Below, one piece after another: positions 6,534 to 11,058 of a DNA stretch of 11,058 bases (positions are counted from its first letter, which is position 1; the number at the start of each line of letters is the position of its first letter). The notes beneath the pieces are model-generated. The model was given only the letters and a program-made list of their open reading frames with translations. It was not told the DNA's origin and did not search any database. The translations under genes were made by a program, and so were the position numbers. Source of the stretch: JALRBM01 sp964477195 (GTDB lineage Bacteria > Patescibacteriota > Saccharimonadia > Saccharimonadales > Saccharimonadaceae). Location of the stretch: contig CAYZCX010000027.1 of assembly GCA_964477195.1 (NCBI GenBank), forward strand, positions 1-11,058. Direction: 5' to 3'.

Positions 6534-6556
6534 GACTTCTCTCTGTTTGCTATGCT
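6528..6556 (+). promoter_or_regulatory. tRNA-Val promoter
   Basis: TTGCAA (6528-6533), a 17-base spacer ending in TGC, and TATGCT (6551-6556) form an extended -10 promoter with a start near 6563, eight bases before the tRNA. The -35 is the same six bases used by thrS in the opposite direction. Confidence 0.65.
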
Positions 6557-6570
6557 ATCTAAGGCTGAAC

Positions 6571-6647
6571 GGGCGATTAGCTCAGCTGGCTAGAGCGCCA
6601 CATTGACGTTGTGGAGGTCAGAGGTTCGACTCCTCTATCGCCCACCA
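6571..6647 (+). tRNA. tRNA-Val(GAC), CCA encoded
   Basis: A complete cloverleaf is visible: acceptor GGGCGAT/ATCGCCC, D-stem GCTC/GAGC, anticodon stem CCACA/TGTGG with loop TTGACGT, variable loop AGGTC, T stem AGAGG/CCTCT with TTCGACT, discriminator A and genome-encoded CCA. The anticodon GAC reads valine codons GUC and GUU. It is a single-gene unit with a promoter just upstream and a terminator just downstream. Confidence 0.97.
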
Positions 6648-6656
6648 AGAGATTAT

Positions 6657-6685
6657 AAATAAGGACCCTTGCGTCCTTATTTTTT
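6657..6685 (+). terminator. Rho-independent terminator of tRNA-Val
   Basis: AAATAAGGAC (6657-6666) pairs perfectly over 10 bp with GTCCTTATTT (6673-6682) around the loop CCTTGC and runs into a T tract ending at 6685. Confidence 0.9.
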
Positions 6686-6704
6686 ATACTTCTCTTATCC
6701 GCTA

Positions 6705-6713
6705 TGCTATAGT
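6705..6713 (+). promoter_or_regulatory. Extended -10 promoter of the HAD gene
   Basis: TGC-TATAGT ends six bases before the ATG at 6720, so the predicted start of transcription is at or next to the A of the start codon. No recognisable -35 and no ribosome site are seen. Confidence 0.6.
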
Positions 6714-6719
6714 CACCTT

Positions 6720-7325
6720 ATGATCAAAGGTATTTTGCTCGACTACGATGGCGTCATGACAAAAAATAATGACGCGAATTCCCCCCCGTCTGAACTCCTT
6801 GCTAAAATCCTTGATAAGTCTCTTAAGGAAACTAACGATTTATTTATGACCTTCTGGCCTGATTACTTGCGGGGAAAGATATCAGATGAAGAAATGTGGA
6901 GTCTTATAGAAGCAAAGACAGACCGGAAAATTCCGATAGATAAACGAGACATATGGAGTAAATGGGAGCAACTCCACCCCCTTCCTGAAATGATCGAATT
7001 CGTGGCTTCTCTCCAGGCACAAGGTTATCCCATTGGCCTCCTCACTAATGTCACTCCGACAACTCTTGCAGAGGTGGAAATGGGCGGAGGATACAAAGGA
7101 TTCGACTTTTTGATCCAGTCATGCAAAGTAGGCTATGCTAAGCCAGAACCCGAGATATACAAGCTGGCGGTAGATACATTCTCTGACCTTGTTCCCGAAG
7201 AAGTCCTATTCGTTGACGACCGTGAGCGTTTTTTAGTTCCCGCTCAGGCAATGGGAATGAAAACCGTCCTCTCTCTCGATAGTCAACAGGTAATTACGGA
7301 TGTTTCAGCCTTACTTAGAGATTAA
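6720..7325 (+). CDS. HAD-superfamily hydrolase, probably leaderless
   Basis: This 201-residue protein has all four haloacid-dehalogenase motifs. Motif I is DYDGV (8-12), with nucleophile Asp8 and acid/base Asp10. Motif II is LLTN (107-110, Thr109). Motif III is GYAKPEPEIY (138-147, Lys141). Motif IV is FVDDRERF (164-171, Asp166/Asp167). A helical cap lies between motifs I and II. The family is mostly small-molecule phosphatases; the substrate cannot be told from sequence. The ATG at 6720 is chosen because motif I follows at once. A longer frame back to TTG 6669 would run through the tRNA-Val terminator. There is no Shine-Dalgarno, and the promoter puts the 5' end at the ATG, so a leaderless mRNA is likely. 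Confidence 0.9.
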   Translation: MIKGILLDYDGVMTKNNDANSPPSELLAKILDKSLKETNDLFMTFWPDYLRGKISDEEMWSLIEAKTDRKIPIDKRDIWSKWEQLHPLPEMIEFVASLQAQGYPIGLLTNVTPTTLAEVEMGGGYKGFDFLIQSCKVGYAKPEPEIYKLAVDTFSDLVPEEVLFVDDRERFLVPAQAMGMKTVLSLDSQQVITDVSALLRD

Positions 7326-7342
7326 TGACATTCTCGCTAAGC

Positions 7343-7362
7343 TAGCATAAAAATGCTATAGT
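7343..7362 (+). promoter_or_regulatory. Extended -10 promoter of the macro-domain gene with overlapping inverted repeat
   Basis: TGC-TATAGT (7354-7362) predicts a start near 7369 and a leader of about 50 bases. The inverted repeat TAGCAT-AAAA-ATGCTA (7343-7358) overlaps the -10 element and could be an operator. No clear -35 is present. Confidence 0.5.
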
Positions 7363-7419
7363 AAACTGTCTTCCGCTTGGATGACATCAGGTACCCAGTC
7401 TGGATTCAGGAGAGTTCTC

Positions 7420-7978
7420 ATGACTCATGTTCGGATCTTCGACGGCGACATTACTAGGGTTCAGTCTGACGTGCTTTGGCGGCAATCAAATGAAACCGAA
7501 GGTGGGAGGGGGGGAAGCGTGGCGGCATCCGGCCATTGTCCGGNNNNNNNNNNTGGGCGGTATCGATGGAGCAATCGTGCAATGTGCCGGCGACTCGTTT
7601 CACATACAAGCCGCTCGTCGGCCGAAGCTCAGCGATGGCGACCTCATCTTTGCGACATCCGCACCACATGGCGGAAAGTTTGCGAGCGTACTTTTCCTTG
7701 TAGACGACTTCGAGTGCCCACTTCGACAGCTTGTTCTAGCCGGACTTCGAGAAGTAGAACAACGAAAACTTCGCTCCATCTCCGTGCCAGCAATTCGAAC
7801 AGGAATCGCTGCGGGCAACTACGAACCGACTGTTAAAGCTGCTGTGAACGAGATGGTCATCGCCATTCGCGAGTTTGTGTCAGCCGCGCCACGGCACGTT
7901 ACCGATATTACTGTCGTCACGTACAGAGATCCCGCCAGTCACCGACAATTCGTCGAAGGATTACAGGGACTCGGGTAA
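7420..7978 (+). CDS. Macro-domain protein, interrupted by a frameshift and a 10-N assembly gap
   Basis: The start codon follows AGGAGAG (7408-7414). The first frame reads MTHVRIFDGDITRVQSDVL, the usual beginning of a macro domain. Just after it the macro pattern moves to the +1 frame: NQMKPKVGGG before the gap, then GGIDGAI (7556-7576), SISVPAIRTG-x-AAGNY and VTDITVVTYRDPASHRQF. This frame ends with a stop at 7976-7978. Macro domains bind or hydrolyse ADP-ribose and related metabolites. The Ns at 7544-7553 and the G run at 7504-7514 suggest assembly error, not decay. Bases left of the gap look like an error-rich copy of those right of it (both encode AIV after a glycine run), so the real gene is probably intact at roughly 175 residues. 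It is visibly more G+C-rich than its neighbours, hinting at acquisition. Confidence 0.7.
7544..7553. other. Assembly gap of 10 Ns
   Basis: Ten consecutive Ns lie inside the macro-domain gene. This is a placeholder of unknown true length, so frame and distance across it cannot be trusted. Confidence 0.99.
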
Positions 7979-7981
7979 CCG

Positions 7982-8027
7982 AGAGTGGCCCATTCGTCTC
8001 CTTACAAAGGCGGCGAATGGGCTCTTT
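7982..8027 (+). terminator. Hairpin terminator after the macro-domain gene
   Basis: GCCCATTCG (7988-7996) pairs perfectly with CGAATGGGC (8014-8022). Outer AGAG/CTCT pairs and an inner CCTT/AAGG pair lengthen the stem. TCTTT follows, so the U tract is weak, but the position four bases after the stop codon fits a terminator. Confidence 0.7.
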
Positions 8028-8117
8028 ACACAATGAGACTTTTTTATCCACATCAATTTATCTCTTTTTTACAGGTGTCTTAACTCACCCATGATATATT
8101 TACGTCACTCCCCTTAC

Positions 8118-8146
8118 TTGACATAAGATGATGCTTATGCTAATAT
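8118..8146 (+). promoter_or_regulatory. Near-consensus promoter of the 39-codon gene
   Basis: A perfect TTGACA (8118-8123), a 17-base spacer ending in TGC, and TAATAT (8141-8146) make this the best promoter in the window. The predicted start is at about 8153, the A of the ATG. Confidence 0.8.
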
Positions 8147-8152
8147 AGAGGT

Positions 8153-8272
8153 ATGGCTAAAGATTCCATACACAAACCATCTGCGCTAGAAAAGGTCCCT
8201 ATTTCATTTGAATACGATATGACCTGGCGTGATGCAAAAAAAGCTATTCGGGTTCGTACCCACAAACAATAG
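8153..8272 (+). CDS. Small basic hypothetical protein, 39 residues, leaderless
   Basis: I do not recognise this protein. It reads MAKDSIHKPSALEKVPISFE, then YDMTWRDAKKAIRVRTHKQ and a TAG stop. It is hydrophilic and rich in lysine and arginine toward the C terminus, with a likely amphipathic helix at about 24-36 and no membrane segment, signal peptide or cysteines. The case for a real gene is its context. A consensus promoter starts at its ATG, the frame fills the unit, and a strong terminator follows 18 bases after the stop. No ribosome site is present, which fits a leaderless mRNA. The stretch could instead be a small RNA of about 160 nt that happens to carry an open frame. Confidence 0.6.
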   Translation: MAKDSIHKPSALEKVPISFEYDMTWRDAKKAIRVRTHKQ

Positions 8273-8290
8273 CTTTCAACCCGATCAGTA

Positions 8291-8318
8291 AACACCTCTC
8301 ATCCAGAGAGGTGTTTTT
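8291..8318 (+). terminator. Rho-independent terminator of the 39-codon gene
   Basis: AACACCTCTC (8291-8300) pairs perfectly with GAGAGGTGTT (8306-8315) around the loop ATCCA, followed by a run of Ts. Confidence 0.9.
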
Positions 8319-8346
8319 ATTCCCCAATTTTCGTATGGTTTTCCAC

Positions 8347-8355
8347 TGGTATTCT
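8347..8355 (+). promoter_or_regulatory. Candidate nrdR promoter (extended -10)
   Basis: TGG-TATTCT fits an extended -10 and would start transcription near 8362, placing the NrdR-box-like palindrome in the short leader. The -35 region is weak, so the assignment is tentative. Confidence 0.4.
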
Positions 8356-8368
8356 AAATAGCGTTATG

Positions 8369-8380
8369 TCAATATATTGA
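8369..8380 (+). promoter_or_regulatory. NrdR-box-like operator at the nrdR start codon
   Basis: TCAATATATTGA is a perfect 12-bp palindrome two bases before the ATG. Its core CAATATATTG fits the known NrdR-box core C-W-ATATAT-W-G at every position. A weaker copy, GTATAAATTG (8389-8398, 8 of 10 matches), lies inside the first codons. NrdR is expected to bind here and repress its own gene. Confidence 0.6.
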
Positions 8381-8381
8381 T

Positions 8382-8849
8382 ATGTTTTGTATAAATTGTT
8401 TCAATCCTACCACCCAAGTCGTAAATTCACGTGGTCACAAAAAGCACGCGCTTATATGGCGGCGGCGGCATTGTTCTGCATGTGAAGCGACCTTTACTAC
8501 TCACGAGAGACCTTCTCTCGTGGACAATACGAAGGTTACCTTACCTAGCGGCAAAGAGGAGTCTTTTAACCCGGGAAAGCTGATACTCAGTATCGCAAGA
8601 ACATTTACCCACGCCCCTGTTAGCGCCGAGCGATATGCCTATGCTCTCGCTCAAACCGTTGAAGAGACGCTTTCAACCCAGACAAAAGTCATCACCCCAG
8701 ATGAAATCGCCGCTACAACTCACACTGTATTAAAACGGTTTGATGAGCTCGCTGCGCTCCAGTATGCAGCCAAACACCAGCTTATTGTTTCGACGCGGAG
8801 GCGGGGTCGCCCTTCGACCGCTTGGCGCGGGCAACGGACTGATGAGTAG
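8382..8849 (+). CDS. nrdR: Transcriptional repressor NrdR (ribonucleotide reductase regulator)
   Basis: The 155 residues show a zinc ribbon with CINC (3-6) and CSAC (31-34), the conserved NSR (15-17), WRRRH (26-30) and FTTHER (38-43), followed by an ATP-cone domain (about 48-135; VTLPSGKEESFNPGKL). By family knowledge, NrdR binds dATP or ATP through the cone and represses ribonucleotide reductase genes through NrdR boxes. The ends of the fingers (NSR and RRR) contact DNA. The length is normal (about 150). No Shine-Dalgarno precedes the ATG. The last 68 bp overlap, tail to tail, the end of the glycosyltransferase gene on the other strand. No reductase gene is in the window, so its targets lie elsewhere. 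Confidence 0.94.
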   Translation: MFCINCFNPTTQVVNSRGHKKHALIWRRRHCSACEATFTTHERPSLVDNTKVTLPSGKEESFNPGKLILSIARTFTHAPVSAERYAYALAQTVEETLSTQTKVITPDEIAATTHTVLKRFDELAALQYAAKHQLIVSTRRRGRPSTAWRGQRTDE

Positions 8850-10455
8850 CCTTCTCTGTAACATCAAATTTATCGAGATACCTACCGAATAGCAGACGGG
8901 TCTGAGCATTAAAGGCAGCAAAAGCGCTATAGGCAATCGCAGTAACGGGCATCAATGCCCACTGTAGTAGCATCCATAAGGTACGGCGGCGTTTGTAACG
9001 CTCGGGACGTGGTGGAAGCATCTTGAATGCGAGGAAAATTGTAATGATAAGCCCTATCATCGCAACACGCTGGACACCACTTACTACCTCAGGAAGTTGG
9101 TGGGCAGCAATATCTCGCGCAGCTTGGCTATTCACGAGAAGCGGCACCCACCCCCCTACGGCAACGAGGATAGGAACGCTGGCCAAGGTAACGTGACCAT
9201 CAATGAGACGGAGAAGACGAGCTAGCCCTGGCAAAAATGGAACATTTCGCTTACGCGAGAAAATGCGAGTTGCTACATAAGGGATGTCTGAGGCCCCGTA
9301 GGCCCAGCGTCGTAGTTGAATAAATTGTGCTTTCAATGTCCGAGGATACGTATCGGCAAGCACTGCATCCTGGTAAATGGGCACGTATACAGGGATGACC
9401 GAGTAGTTTCCACCAAAATAGAAATAGCTTCGCCAATACTGATGACCGTCTTCCACGATGCTACGTTTACTCCAAAAATCCATCTCAACCAAGGCATCCA
9501 TCGGCTGAGAGTGGGAGGCGAAATTCCTCAGCGTATGAGGTCGCATTGAACTAATGATATTCCAAAAAGAGTTGCCCGTCGCCAATACGCGCATTGGTGC
9601 AGGCGCATCCCAAATATTATTCAAAAAGAGAGCGATAGGCTGATACGAAAGATGTTTGCGATCTTCGTGAACAACATATTCGTACGTGACGTAATCGAAA
9701 TATGAAGCATAGGGACGATTATCACTATCGAGTGTTGTTACGATGACATTTCTGTACTCGATCTCTTCTTTTTCCAGCCACTCTTTCAGGAAATGACCTG
9801 CAAAAGTAATATTACTCCCCTTACCTCTAATTTCATCGGGAAGATTATCGGGGTGAGAAATAACGTGGAACGCTTTGAAGGAATGAGCAAACTTAGATTT
9901 TAGCTTTTGCGCAGTCGCTGCGATAGCCGCCCCACCACGCTCTTCATAGGTGAAAACAACAATTAACTTATCGCTATCGTATGTCGTATCAAGAATTGAC
10001 TGAATCGTCGGTTCAATGACCTCGTATGATTCGTTGTAAGCAGCGACAATCACTGCATTATAAAGACTTGAAGGCTTAGGAAACGCCGCTGGGTCTGCAG
10101 CCATAAGTCGTAGATTTTCTTTGTGAGCATCAAAACCAAAGCTCTGAGTATGGGCTCCTTTTTCGAGCTCGTAGCTCTTTATTGGGTCCTCCAACTGGGC
10201 TAAGCGTTCATGCCAATTGACGTTCTGGGCCTTGTCTAATCGGTTGCGACCCCCTATCGTATGAAATCCAATTCCTACTGCTTTTACGAGAACAGTAATG
10301 ATGATCAAAAGGAGATAAACCGCTGCGGCAAGTGGGCTGAAGATCGATAATACGACGAGAAGCAGAAGCATTCCGTAGCTCAAGATGGCCGGGAGCATTT
10401 CAAAAAATCGATAAAACTTCGTTCGTTTTTTCAGAGGAAGTTCAAGTTCGATCAT
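8782..10455 (-). CDS. Membrane-anchored family 2 glycosyltransferase
   Basis: The 557-residue protein has two N-terminal membrane helices (about 21-40 and 43-62), a cytoplasmic GT-A catalytic domain (about 130-395) and three C-terminal helices (about 423-442, 464-480, 493-518). The catalytic motifs are VIVAAYNES (135-143), the metal-binding DSD (243-245), the base motif VED (334-336) and QLRRW (380-384). This is the pattern of processive cellulose/hyaluronan-synthase-like GT2 enzymes, so it may make and export a surface polysaccharide. The sugar cannot be read from sequence. The PilZ domain and long helix set of true cellulose synthases are absent. Its ATG comes three bases after the stop of the small membrane protein gene and lacks a ribosome site, so translation is probably coupled. 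Confidence 0.88.
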   Translation of the reverse strand: MIELELPLKKRTKFYRFFEMLPAILSYGMLLLLVVLSIFSPLAAAVYLLLIIITVLVKAVGIGFHTIGGRNRLDKAQNVNWHERLAQLEDPIKSYELEKGAHTQSFGFDAHKENLRLMAADPAAFPKPSSLYNAVIVAAYNESYEVIEPTIQSILDTTYDSDKLIVVFTYEERGGAAIAATAQKLKSKFAHSFKAFHVISHPDNLPDEIRGKGSNITFAGHFLKEWLEKEEIEYRNVIVTTLDSDNRPYASYFDYVTYEYVVHEDRKHLSYQPIALFLNNIWDAPAPMRVLATGNSFWNIISSMRPHTLRNFASHSQPMDALVEMDFWSKRSIVEDGHQYWRSYFYFGGNYSVIPVYVPIYQDAVLADTYPRTLKAQFIQLRRWAYGASDIPYVATRIFSRKRNVPFLPGLARLLRLIDGHVTLASVPILVAVGGWVPLLVNSQAARDIAAHQLPEVVSGVQRVAMIGLIITIFLAFKMLPPRPERYKRRRTLWMLLQWALMPVTAIAYSAFAAFNAQTRLLFGRYLDKFDVTEKATHQSVARAKRSKGDPASASKQ

Positions 10456-10458
10456 AAA

Positions 10459-10833
10459 TTAAAGGAATGCAACCCTTAGAACCGCCCATGTCGTAAACCA
10501 GATGATTACCACAAAGAGCAAGCTCAGCCAGACGAACGCTAGTGCAAGTGGGCGGCGCCCCTGGATGAATAACTTTACCGTTATAACCGTATGAGCGATT
10601 GCCATAATAGCTCCGACTGCGATGAAATTAATGAAGTAATACCACTTGTCTCTATAAAAGCTCGTCTCACCAAACGCACTATAGTGAACTGCTACTTGCA
10701 GGTCACTGGGACGCAGTGATATGCCAACATATACAGCGTAAGCAATGGCAACGAGAATAAAAAGCAAAAGAAGTAGCGCAAGTGCGCGATCGGCTAGAAT
10801 CAGTTTAATATAATTAATGCTTGCTGTTTTCAT
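10459..10833 (-). CDS. Small three-helix membrane protein next to the glycosyltransferase
   Basis: I do not recognise this 124-residue protein. It has three strongly hydrophobic segments (about 16-38, 66-86 and 96-120). A polar stretch at 41-65 (LRPSDLQVAVHYSAFGETSFYRDKWYY) would be extracytoplasmic if the basic N terminus stays inside. No catalytic motif is visible. The stop lies three bases before the glycosyltransferase ATG on the same strand, so the two are surely co-transcribed, and it may be a partner or export subunit of that enzyme. The start has no clear Shine-Dalgarno. tRNA-Thr lies 42 bases upstream on the same strand, and transcription may continue from it. Confidence 0.75.
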   Translation of the reverse strand: MKTASINYIKLILADRALALLLLLFILVAIAYAVYVGISLRPSDLQVAVHYSAFGETSFYRDKWYYFINFIAVGAIMAIAHTVITVKLFIQGRRPLALAFVWLSLLFVVIIWFTTWAVLRVAFL

Positions 10834-10875
10834 ATGTTTTAGCTATCTAGCCACTTGTAATTCTGTCGACGGCTA

Positions 10876-10951
10876 TGGAGCCGCTGACCGGATTTGAACC
10901 GGTGACCTACGCTTTACGAAAGCGCCGCTCTACCAGCTGAGCTACAGCGGC
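10876..10951 (-). tRNA. tRNA-Thr(CGT), CCA encoded
   Basis: The minus strand gives a complete cloverleaf: acceptor GCCGCTG/CAGCGGC, D-stem GCTC/GAGC, anticodon stem GCGCT/AGCGT with loop TTCGTAA, variable loop AGGTC, T stem ACCGG/CCGGT, discriminator T and encoded CCA. The anticodon CGT reads the threonine codon ACG. No terminator follows before the membrane-protein gene. Confidence 0.96.
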
Positions 10952-10972
10952 AATTTAGTAAGCCTCTTGGTT

Positions 10973-10981
10973 ATTATAGCA
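10973..10981 (-). promoter_or_regulatory. Extended -10 promoter of tRNA-Thr
   Basis: The minus strand reads TGC-TATAAT, identical to the element of the 6S-like RNA, with a start near 10966, about 15 bases before the tRNA. The -35 position (TTTATT) is weak. Confidence 0.7.
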
Positions 10982-11015
10982 CTCAAAGAATCCAAAATAA
11001 ATCCTCTTTACCCTG

Positions 11016-11044
11016 TTGCACCTCGAGATAAAAACTGTTATCAT
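11016..11044 (+). promoter_or_regulatory. Rightward promoter for a gene beyond the window
   Basis: TTGCAC (11016-11021) and TATCAT (11039-11044) are separated by 17 bases ending in TGT, so it is also an extended -10. Transcription would start near 11051 and leave the window. Confidence 0.6.
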
Positions 11045-11058
11045 GTTGAAAGCTAAAG

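Noticed and set aside
6669..6719. N-terminal extension of the HAD protein from TTG 6669
   Set aside because: It would begin inside the tRNA-Val terminator hairpin, and family homology begins at ATG 6720, right before motif I.
7454..7818. Minus-strand open frames across the macro-domain gene
   Set aside because: They cross or border the N gap, have no family features, and oppose the frame carrying the macro-domain motifs.
1..11058. Alternative genetic code (UGA read as glycine) as in some CPR lineages
   Set aside because: All genes end sensibly at standard stops and the known families have normal lengths without UGA readthrough.

Overview
The window looks like a chromosomal piece of a small-genome bacterium of the Patescibacteria/CPR type, possibly Saccharibacteria-like. 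This is inferred from the gene complement: short genes packed closely, a threonyl-tRNA synthetase without its TGS domain, an MBL-fold protein without its metal motif, a winged-helix/nucleotidyltransferase-like regulator, and a mix of Shine-Dalgarno-led and apparently leaderless genes. No gene fixes the lineage, and the standard genetic code fits every gene.

Left part (1-2014). A tRNA-Pro(GGG) cut by the window edge lies just downstream of a structured RNA (about 66-219, minus strand) with the size, closing stem and promoter placement of 6S RNA. Upstream of these, on the minus strand, are an M50 membrane protease and a winged-helix/Nudix fusion, probably one operon. The Nudix gene is divergent from rpmB (L28), and an inverted repeat sits inside the rpmB promoter spacer. 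A bidirectional terminator closes rpmB and the genes that follow.

Middle part (2015-6570, minus strand). Two operons are visible. One encodes the winged-helix/NTase-like regulator and the degenerate MBL-fold protein. The other is thrS, an alkyltransferase-like (ATL) gene and miaA, with a TAATG junction and then a 40-bp overlap. It is preceded by a leader with a T-box antiterminator, a competing terminator hairpin and a good promoter. The thrS promoter is back to back with that of tRNA-Val(GAC), and both use the same palindromic -35 hexamer. Threonine-tRNA charging, tRNA A37 modification and alkyl-lesion signalling would therefore be made from one transcript under tRNA-Thr control.

Right part (6571-11058). 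After tRNA-Val and its terminator come a probably leaderless HAD hydrolase and a more G+C-rich macro-domain gene damaged by a frameshift and a 10-N assembly gap. Next is a 39-codon gene with a consensus promoter and its own terminator, then nrdR with an NrdR-box-like palindrome just before its start codon. On the minus strand, a membrane GT2 glycosyltransferase (tail-to-tail overlap with nrdR) follows a three-helix membrane protein and a tRNA-Thr(CGT). The last bases hold a rightward promoter for a gene beyond the window. An extended -10 of the form TGC-TATA(A/G)T occurs at four starts and looks like a common promoter type in this genome. No CRISPR array, insertion sequence or phage gene is visible.
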